Positions 56,481-64,000 of a stretch of 64,000 nt of DNA are shown piece after piece. Position 1 is the first letter of the stretch. Each line of letters starts with the position of its first letter. Position numbers and translations under genes: made by a program. The notes under the pieces were generated by a model. That model worked only from the letters and a program-made list of their open reading frames with translations. It ran no database searches and was not told the origin of the DNA. Source of the DNA: Symsagittifera roscoffensis (Eukaryota > Xenacoelomorpha > Acoela > Convolutidae); the NCBI RefSeq assembly GCF_963678635.1, contig NC_087063.1:61853850-61917849 (forward strand). The letters are read 5' to 3'.

Positions 56481-57702
56481 CTGCAAAAATAACTAATAAG
56501 ATCAAAACTAAAACTGAATTACTAAAGTGCACATATTTAAAATAAAAAAACTTAACAGAGCAAAATAAACAAGCAGCAGAAAAGAGACGAAAACTCGACG
56601 ACTTTCTGACCATGGAATAGCAAATCTATTGGTTTTGCTTGACGCAGTCACAATGCTCATAGGATATAAAGTATGGAGCCGACATCGCAGCAAAGGTATC
56701 CATTGAACCCGAACAGATGCCAACTCAAAACTTAGGTATCCTTGTCACTTGGCGCCTCACTCAGAGAAATCAACCCTTTGTCGCGCTACTCGATCAATTA
56801 CGAACGAATAGTTGAGAAAGCACGTAGTTTTGCTCTGTTTTAAGAAATCGACATTTCATTGACACAAATCTGCCATTTCAATACGATCTCACGATCTCTC
56901 CGGGTTCACACCAATCCCTCAACCTCCTCACATGTACTTCGTTGACACAATCATTCTACACCCTCCTCAAAGAAATTAGAAGATACTCCGTTCATCCTTC
57001 ACAAGAAAAAGTTTGATTTAATAAACTTCCTAAGACCAGGATGTGTGGAATCAGTTCAAAACAAGTATTTATTATAAAGTTTGATGTTTACCATTGTAAA
57101 ATGTTCATAACTGTCCGGTCGAAAAAAGCATGACGATTAGACGAAATTACTCCATGAGAAGGCCATCTCGGACCTAAACTCACAAGACTGGTCACGTAGT
57201 TTTTTTCAAAGATATCAATGCTGGGTCGCCTCGTGTGTATTATACCAGAAATCACCATAACACAAGTTCGACTTTTGGAGAAAAAGACGAAAATGTGTGA
57301 TGGTTGGTGGATCGTTTTGAATTATACAAAAATCCAAATTTTTCATCTCTCTAAGTAGCTGTTTTGATTCTTAACGTTTCTTATGTCTTGAGCTTAATTT
57401 TTTTGAGCTATCAGGGTTTGAAATTTGTTCTTTTTGCCATATTGAAGCGTAGTTGCTCAACCAAATTATTTTCTATCGAACTTTAAAAGGCAGCACGAAA
57501 ATTCAGTGCTTTGCAGTATTAGAAGTAGTCTTGATTTTTGTTTTCAAATCAAAGTTAAAACAATGATTCAAAAAAAAGTTCAAATTAAATAGCATATAGT
57601 TAAATTAAATGTGCAAGTTATTTCGATTTATTTCATGCTGTTTTTTTTAAATGGTCTTTTGTTCTTGAAATCATTCAAAGCGTTGGGTTGATTATACATG
57701 AA
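56481..57702. other. 3' flank of the receptor gene, nothing recognised
   Basis: AT-rich DNA downstream (minus strand) of the receptor exon. A 71-codon minus-strand ORF at 56508-56723 has a hydrophobic end but no family match. Confidence 0.45.
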
Positions 57703-58079
57703 TCACATCGGCATACAGTTTGAAGAACTTAATGGATTGCAAAGTCGCACAGCCAACCATCCAACATTGAGCAGCACCACCGTTACATGAATAATATGCA
57801 GAACTCGGTCCACTACAATCGCCAGGAACTTCCAGCGGATGTCGTTTTTCTCTTTAGCTTGCTCCAGTTTGTCCTCATTTTGAATTTTTATCCCATGCAC
57901 AGCGGAACCAAGCCGGTCCCAAGGATTCATGGATGAAGGTCGCCTAGTATCCCTATGAGTGTATTGGTCTTGATCGTTTAGCGGGGTTAAACCGATGAAA
58001 CTGATATATTTTGACGAGATTACGCTGAGCGTTTTCTTACCCATCCAAACACGCCATCCATTCTGACTGAGGTTCACTA
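57703..58079 (-). CDS. Cys-loop ligand-gated ion channel (nicotinic-type), last exon
   Basis: Acceptor ttgtttttag/tagtgaacc on the minus strand places the exon start at 58079; it runs to the stop at 57703. It encodes the end of the M3-M4 cytoplasmic loop, then KNDIRWKFLAIVVDRVLHII and VTVVLLNVGWLAVRL. This is the amphipathic helix and fourth transmembrane segment typical of nicotinic acetylcholine receptor subunits, with a short extracellular C-terminus (CNPLSSSNCMPM). Such subunits form pentameric cation channels in the plasma membrane. Upstream exons are not in the window; they should lie right of 64000, which would place the Gypsy element at 58.2-64 kb inside an intron. The subunit type cannot be told from this exon. 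Confidence 0.7.
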
Positions 58080-58213
58080 CTAAAAACAATTCAAAAAATT
58101 ATCTGAAGAAAGAAAAAGCAAATAATTTTTGTTTTAGGCAGACATTTTCAGCGCAACATGAAAACAGTTAATATTTCGCTGTTTATTTTTTTCAAGAGAG
58201 AGATTTCGATGGT

Positions 58214-58406
58214 GTAAATTTCGGAACGAGAGATGCAAACTGCAATTCCTAAAGTTATTCGGAGACAATGAAATAGAGGTCAACCGAAGATGACAGATGA
58301 CTCCGAAGGTTAAATACCAGTTAGCACCAGACAGATAGATTGAATACAGCTGGACTAAATAGAATAGAAATAAAATGGACTGTGAATTAATTTAATAACT
58401 ATGACA
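58214..58406 (-). repeat. Candidate 3' LTR of a second Gypsy-type element
   Basis: On the minus strand it starts TGTCATAGTTATTAAATT directly after a polypurine tract and could end CCGAAATTTACA, giving TGT...ACA ends and about 193 bp. The partner LTR is not in the window, so the far end is uncertain. Confidence 0.55.
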
Positions 58407-58420
58407 TTCCCCTTCTTGCG
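58407..58420 (-). other. Polypurine tract of the second Gypsy-type element
   Basis: The minus strand reads CGCAAGAAGGGGAA immediately before TGTCATAG, the standard arrangement for plus-strand priming in LTR elements. Confidence 0.6.
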
Positions 58421-58644
58421 AAAGAATGAAGAAACAGAAAGTTTAATGAAACAGAAAAGTACTCAATGAATTTAGATTTATGACGGAAACTTTTGGCTTA
58501 AGTTTTGGTTTTTGATACCAACTAAATATAATTGAAATGTTGAGTTTTTGACCGCTCTACGGCCTGCCCTCTTCCTGGACTACATAGACAGCTTTAATTT
58601 TTACTCCTCCTATTTTCCTCCGCCCTCTGATTTTTGGATATGAT

Positions 58645-59109
58645 CTACCATGACAGCCCCATTTTGTTTACCGCCGCACGTTTTCTTCCGGAACGTCTCG
58701 AAGTTGTTTCGTCCTGTGAGCTTGCCGATTCTTGTATTGAATACGACACAAGCCGTTGCTTGCGAACGCGTTTTTTAGTGCCTATATGTGGAATTTCAGG
58801 TTGCCCCAATGCCATAGGTTCGGTATTCTCCAGTGTCGCCAGTTTCGTTTTGACTCCTTCCTTTCCGTTTTTGGCCGTTTCCGTCTTTCGCGCAATCGTA
58901 AATGCCGTCGCCGTCTCGTAATCGCTCGGTCTTATTTTCGTTGCATTAGTGCTTTTTGCGTTGAATGTGGCTCGCGCCACCGATTTGGCCGTTGGCCTTT
59001 TCTCTTCCGCTTTCTGATGTCTAGTGGTTGTTCGTTCATCCTCCACTGAACTCGTTCCGGGTGCCATTGTCGTTGCTCGTCCGAGAATCCGTTTTAACGC
59101 TAATTGCAA
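58645..59109 (-). pseudogene. C-terminal tail of pol, second Gypsy-type element
   Basis: A basic, Thr/Lys/Glu-rich 154-codon frame ending TTSRRSGRKRAAVNKMGLSW. The RRSGRxR motif close to the end is typical of Gypsy pol tails. It lies between the integrase remnants and the polypurine tract. Confidence 0.55.
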
Positions 59110-59679
59110 GTAACCAGAATCGGATGAAGCCCCTTCGATTTTTCGGCTGCGTTTAGTGTTTGTGGTGATCGGTTGTTCTTTTTGAACTGAATGGCTTTTC
59201 AGTCTTCATTTTACGTTTCACCTCCTGTGGTCTCGGCGGGGCTCTTAGTGCTCCGGGTACTAGCTTTTTAGGGAAAGTGTTTTTTTTTGCAACGCCACTC
59301 CCGATTTACTAAGAACAGCACCATTCCTCATTTTAATAGTAGGTTCCATTTCTTTCACTATTTTAGATGTTAGTGGTTTATACCTGCTAAGGTTTTAATC
59401 CCCCGTCCGCTGAATAATCAGTGTCAGAGCCGCTGTTGACGCCATTGGTTCCGCGTTCCGGCCGGTTTCTGGTTATACCTCCTGATTATTTATCTGATCG
59501 TCTGAGAACCGCAATGGGTGCCGTCGATTTTTCACGTTGTATGCAGTATCAGACCGGACTCGACTCCCCAGTTCGTGTCTACCGGATGCCGCATCAATCA
59601 GGCATCTGGGTCTCGTTCATCTAATTAAGTAGATTTTGAACGTTTTACTTTATCTCAGTTTAGGTTCCTTAGGGACGGC

Positions 59680-60417
59680 TTTTTAGTCAACATCCTGTGA
59701 ACCATATTAGCTTCCCGACCGTGGTGAGGTTCAAATGACGTTAGCTTAAGCGTGGCGTTTTAAGAAAATCTTAGGTCGCCGATGGCCTTTATGAGCATAT
59801 TTTCCAAGGTTTCCGATTTCTCTTCTCGCGAATACGTGAGTACTGAGTTCTTGACTCTGCCGATGGTTCGTTGAACGCACTCTATTGCTTGATGATCTCT
59901 TACTTGCGATATAATTAAATCAATTCCATCCTGGTATCAAAAATTTTAAATATCCTTGGACATGACTTTTGTCCCTAGGTCCAACCGAATTTGTCGTGGT
60001 GGTTTATGTTATTAAGAATTTTAGGATTTTGACCGATATATTTGAGCTACAAACCAGGGCCGATGGCCACCTTGAGATACGGTCGACCGCCACTAGGACA
60101 TACTTTTTAGATTTATTTCAGTAGTTGATCGGTCCTCAGAAATCTATTTGTACTGATCTAATTGTACTGATTTTTTTGGGTTCTTTGGGTTCGGGCGTTT
60201 TCCTACATCCCCTTTTGAGTACATGTTGTTTTAAGTTTTTACCGGCTAGTGTGCATTCTCGGCAATTTTCCGCTATTGACGCTAGGCTGCGACTTATGCA
60301 CGGGTACCAAATGTCCTCGGCCGCTTCGTTCATATTAGATTTTCCGTGATGGTAGTACTGTAGTCTGTTGTTCACTGCCATGTGCAAGGTGTTTGGCACT
60401 ACTAGCTTATCATCCAC
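59680..60417 (-). pseudogene. Integrase of the second Gypsy-type element, degenerate
   Basis: The zinc-binding part (YYHHGKSNMNEA, then ENCRECTLAGK) and the first catalytic Asp (RSVQIDF) are at 60136-60417. A TGA follows directly where Trp is usual. Further on, VAVDRISRWPSA, IRLDLGTKVMS (second Asp) and QAIECVQRTIGRVKN (Glu) are recognisable, then a TSFEPHHGREAN motif. Several stops and a shift are present, so the copy is inactive. Confidence 0.7.
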
Positions 60418-60478
60418 CCAAAAGAGTCCGTCTCTGACGTGAACATCCTCAGTGTATTGAGCGCAATATTAGCTTATT

Positions 60479-61574
60479 GTTGTAATTTTCGTATGTAATT
60501 TAGTTTTTGCATGTAATTATTTCAATAATGGCTTGTAAGTGGGGGACTGCGGTATACTGATACTTAATAAATCTAAGATTGAGTAGTTCGAGAAAAGCAC
60601 TTTGTTTATTTACACTTTTAAAGTTCCTAGAAATGATTGACTTTTTAAATTTTCCAGGATTAACCGGCAGATAACTTTCACCTGGGTAAACCAAAAGAAT
60701 TGATATAATTTTATTGCTTTTATTGCTGCTGACTTCTGTAGTAATAGCTTGCATGTTCTGGTTAGTTCCTCCAATTTCGTGGCTGCTTCCTATGCTTGGA
60801 TGGCGTTCAAGTACTTTTCTGAATATCCGTTCCATGTCATATTGTAAATTTTTAGTATTTTTCTGATTTATTTTAGTGCAACCGAAGTTTAAATCAAAAG
60901 CTGCCCAACCTAATTTGAATTCTTATTAAATGATTTTCCGAAAATGCAAATTGCTGAGCTGTGATATGTCCATTTTCCATCGCATGTAATTCTGCCCTCT
61001 ACCGATCGCTCTCTATTCGATATACTGTTGTAATTTTCCTATGTAAGTTAGTTTTTGCATGTAACTATTTCAATAATGGCTTGTAAGTGGGGGACTGCGG
61101 TATACTGAGACATAATAAATCTAAGATTGAGTAGTTCGGGAAGAGCACTTTGTTTATTTACAATTTTAAAGTTTCTAGGAATGATTGACTTTATAAATTT
61201 TCCAGGATTAACCGGCAGATAACTTTCACCTGGGTAAACCAATAGACTTGATATACTTTTATTGCTTTTATTGCTGCTGACTTCTGTTGTAATAGCTTGC
61301 ATGTTCTGGTTAGTTTCTCCAATTTCGTGGCTGCTTCCTATGCTTGGATGGCGTTCAAGTACTTATCTGAATATCCGTTCAATTTCATATTGTAAATTTT
61401 TAGTATTTTCTGATTTATTTTAGTGCAACCGAAGTTGAAATCAAAAGCTGCCCAACCTAAATTGAATTTTTTTAAATGATTTTCTAAAAATGCAAATTGC
61501 TGAGCTGTGATATGTCCATTTTCCATCGCATATAATTCTGCCCTCTACCGATCGCTCTCTATTCGATATACTGC
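60479..61574 (-). repeat. 548-bp tandem duplication within pol
   Basis: The segment starting gttgtaattttc(g/c)tatg occurs at 60479 and again at 61027, with few differences over its length. On the minus strand it has protein-like frames (GHITAQQFAFLENHLKKFNL; YPGESYLPVNPGKF) broken by indels, of unknown family. It sits between RNase H and integrase. Confidence 0.85.
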
Positions 61575-61753
61575 ATACTCGCTTTTCATTGGCCGGCGGC
61601 GACTCAAATTTTCTTTTGGATAGAATTAACTTTTGAAAACCGAGGGCGCCTCAAACTGATTTTCGCGACCTTAAACATACTATCATATGTGCTGACCGGT
61701 TTAGGTTCCGAGCTTGATTGTCTTGACAAGTAGTCTGCGCGACCGAATTTCGC

Positions 61754-62074
61754 TCAGGGTTTATGTTCTACTTGGAATTCAAACGGTATAAGGTGATCTA
61801 ACCACCGTGTTATTCGACTGAATATGGTCTTTTTCTTTTTCTTGTTCCCGTTTAGCAGTGAGAACAAAGCCTTATAATCTGTAATAACCAAAAAAAATTC
61901 CCAAAACGTAGTTTCGGAAATATTCGACCCCCACACGACCGCCAGCATCTCCAGATTGCTTGGCGAGTACTTCTTCTCAGCGTCGTGGAGGTAGCGAGAT
62001 GCGAAGGTTAGTGACCTCCAGCCGTCGGAACCTAATTGCTCGAGAACAGCGCCGAGCCCGTTGTGATTCGCTCC
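61754..62074 (-). pseudogene. RNase H of the second Gypsy-type element
   Basis: One frame with ANHNGLGAVLEQL, then FASRYLHDAEKKYSPSNLEM (the conserved Glu), LVITDYKALFSLL (Asp) and RITRWLDHLIPFEFQVEHKP. The first acidic residue is Gly (GGA, 62072-62074) where Asp is usual, so activity is doubtful. It follows the RT directly. Confidence 0.75.
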
Positions 62075-62285
62075 GCAAACTATCCTTGTATCCCGCTGTA
62101 GTTCGACTATGTTCGCTACTTGCTCCTTTAAGTTATCGACTGCTGTTTGACACTCTGGTCTCCAGATATACTAGTTTTTTTTGGCTTAATAGGTGGCGTA
62201 ACTGGGCTGACGACACCGCGAGCGCTGGGAGATATTTGTGCAGACTATGAATCGAACCCATAAATGACTTGGGCTGTGAGACGGT

Positions 62286-62905
62286 TCAAGAGGCCTTTAG
62301 AGACTCAATCGGGTCCGTTTTTCGGATAAGCGGGGTTACGCCTGTGAATCTGATTTTATGCCCCAACCAATTATATTCGTTTTGATCGAACTTGGTCTTA
62401 GTAAGTTTTATTGACATATTCTCCTTGTCTATTTTACGTAAGTTCTTTTCGACTGCTGATATATGCTCGATTTCACTACCTTTGGTGACAACCAGGATGT
62501 CATCTATAAAACCGCGTGCCTGTGGAAACTCGGATAGGATTGCGTCCATCACTCTTTGAAATTCCGGAGGCATCGTCGTTACTCCAAAAAACCCCGTTTT
62601 GAAACGATGCGCTCCTGTTGAATTTCCTCCCACCAATAATAAATTACATTGTACGCTCGTTTTCGGAATAAGTGGTAGCTGTCCGTATGCGTATGTGGGG
62701 TCCATCGTAGAAAAAAAACCGTCCACCGTTTTTTGTTCACTTATAATCTGCCCTACCGTGTCCATGAATTCTTTGATGTTCTGCATTTGGTATTTGTTTC
62801 TGTTGACTAAATTATATATATCTCAGGATTCCAATGCTAGTTTTACTGACCCGTCTTTCTTCACCGTACCTACTTTTGGGGAGAAAAAGTATTTCTCAGA
62901 GCATT
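62286..62905 (-). pseudogene. Reverse transcriptase of the second Gypsy-type element
   Basis: RT begins near 62905 with FSPKVGTVKKDGSVKLALES. A stop and frame change follow before the open frame 62286-62786, which holds FFSTMDPTYAYGQLPL, FKTGFFGVTTMPPEFQRVMD, the active site GFIDDILVVTKG and NWLGHKIRFTGV. It is a different family from the giant element's RT (FIDD against YVDD, little shared sequence). Confidence 0.85.
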
Positions 62906-63156
62906 CTTCGACTTTTTCGATGTGTCTTTGTTTCAAAATTTACTAATTTCTTTATCAACCTTCTCTTGCAACACTATTGGAATCTTCTTCTTTTTTGTTG
63001 AACTGGATTTAAATTTTCGAAAAGTTTCGCTTGTACTTTGTAGTTTTTTATTTCACCAACAAGGCGAAAAGGATTTTAAACTTGCTTATTGAAGTATAGT
63101 TGCCATTAATCTAGTGGTGCCTCTGCGTTGGACGTTTCTGCAACCTCTTGTTCTCC

Positions 63157-63605
63157 TTAGATAGACATGACGTTCTCCCACGACGACTTCTGGATTAGCT
63201 GCAACGCCAGGCTAGACATCAAGTTCATTCCAAAAATAGATGGTCTGCTGCCTCCTATCACCTTGATTTTTGCTTCGACGACCCATCCCTTCGTTTCCAG
63301 GACGACTATAATTTTCCTTAGTAGGTGTAGTTGATTGTTCCTGTAATCCCTGAATTCGTTATCCTCTGGTTTTAACTCGCTCAAATTCACTCCTGAGGAA
63401 CCAATGTTCTCCTTAGTTCTCCGATAATAAATACTGAGGTCGGCGATTCGCTTTCTATCCAAACACTCGTCTGTTTGCCGTTCATCTTTATCGGTAATTT
63501 CGCTCCCGCAACCTTTATTTCGGTTTCCTTTCTTGAGTGAATGGCCTTGACAACATAGTCGCCCGAACTGTCGAAATCCCACGATCGGTGTCTGTACCCA
63601 GGCAT
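63157..63605 (-). pseudogene. Aspartic protease of the second Gypsy-type element
   Basis: The frame from 63605 gives KLPIKMNGKQTSVWIESESP followed by TSVF. The active-site region is IESESP where (I/V)DSGSP is usual, so the catalytic Asp is Glu in this copy. A frame change leads to 63157-63582, with GGSRPSIFGMNLMSSLALQL corresponding to the C-terminal ILGxxLM part. Confidence 0.65.
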
Positions 63606-63737
63606 GCTAACCCATCCGACGCTGCTAATGTATGTCTTCCGTGACTCCGGGTTCGCTCATATCCAGATACTCTTGACCTTGGTTTAGCCCCACTGCCGAC
63701 CGTCCTCGGTTGCTACGCGTTCTCCTGTACGTTTTCC

Positions 63738-64000
63738 GTACTTGGTCTTAGTAAGTTTTAATGACATATTCTCCTTGTCTATTTTACGTAAGTTCTTTTC
63801 GACTGCTGATATATGCTCGATTTCACTACCTTTGGTGACAACCAGGATGTCATCTATAAAACCGCGTGCCTGTGGAAACTCGGATAGGATTGCGTCCATC
63901 ACTCTTTGAAATTCCGGAGGCATCGTCGTTACTCCAAAAAACCCCGTTTTGAAACGATGCGCTCCTGTTGAATTTCCTCCCACCAATAATAAATTACATT
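63738..64000 (-). pseudogene. Second copy of an RT segment at the window edge
   Basis: Nearly identical to 62394-62656 (from the KLTKTK end of the RT palm back past GFIDDILVVTKG). The match starts abruptly at 63738 and runs off the window. It lies upstream of the protease in element direction, where no RT belongs, so it is a rearranged or neighbouring copy, or an assembly join. Confidence 0.8.

Noticed and set aside
56508-56723. 71-codon minus-strand ORF with a hydrophobic C-terminus, considered as another receptor M4 exon
   Set aside because: No match to the M4 pattern beyond hydrophobicity and no convincing splice acceptor; AT-rich chance is likely.
1-64000. CRISPR arrays, bacterial operons, riboswitches
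   Set aside because: The window is eukaryotic; repeats present are satellites, LTRs and motif clusters without spacer architecture.

Overview
The window is animal nuclear DNA: AT-rich, with GT-AG introns, two recognisable metazoan housekeeping genes and the last exon of a Cys-loop receptor. The species cannot be fixed from the sequence. The closely spaced same-strand gene pair with splice acceptors just upstream of both start codons would suit an invertebrate with spliced-leader trans-splicing, but that is inference.

Left part, 1-28,653: nested Ty3/Gypsy-type LTR elements, coding on the minus strand. A very large element fills 4,168-28,040 (23.9 kb). Its 0.89 kb LTRs are about 97% identical by hand comparison, and its flanks rejoin into one older LTR fragment. 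In element order it has a 3.1 kb structured leader, gag, protease, RT-RNase H, integrase, and then about 8.8 kb of extra coding sequence after pol. That extra part holds a coiled-coil protein, an SGNH-type hydrolase domain, a second SGNH-like domain and two large proteins I do not recognise. This copy is dead: at least ten in-frame stops, several frameshifts, and substituted catalytic residues in the protease and hydrolase. To its left lie the 5' LTR and leader of a diverged relative (1-3,701). To its right lie opposite-strand LTR fragments and a truncated gag of another element.

Middle part, 29.5-48.9 kb, plus strand: BORCS6 (two exons, 407 codons), then 371 bp later RABL6 (four coding exons, 976 codons, including a 28-nt first coding exon). 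All splice phases agree. The 8.3 kb second RABL6 intron holds a satellite with higher-order repeat structure (four ~0.6 kb units of ~85-90 bp monomers) grading into diverged monomers. A dispersed repeat family occurs in the BORCS6 intron, in RABL6 intron 1 and at 55.7 kb.

Right part, 49-64 kb: mostly non-coding DNA with inverted-repeat elements, then the terminal exon of a nicotinic-receptor-like Cys-loop channel on the minus strand (57.7-58.1 kb). A second, unrelated Ty3/Gypsy element on the same strand follows (58.2-64 kb). It is decayed and rearranged, with a repeated RT segment at the window edge and a 548-bp tandem duplication inside pol.

The most notable signals are the giant element with hydrolase cargo, a three-hairpin module repeated in its leader whose stems are kept by compensatory changes, the TCCGGA-centred motif arrays, and the intronic higher-order satellite.
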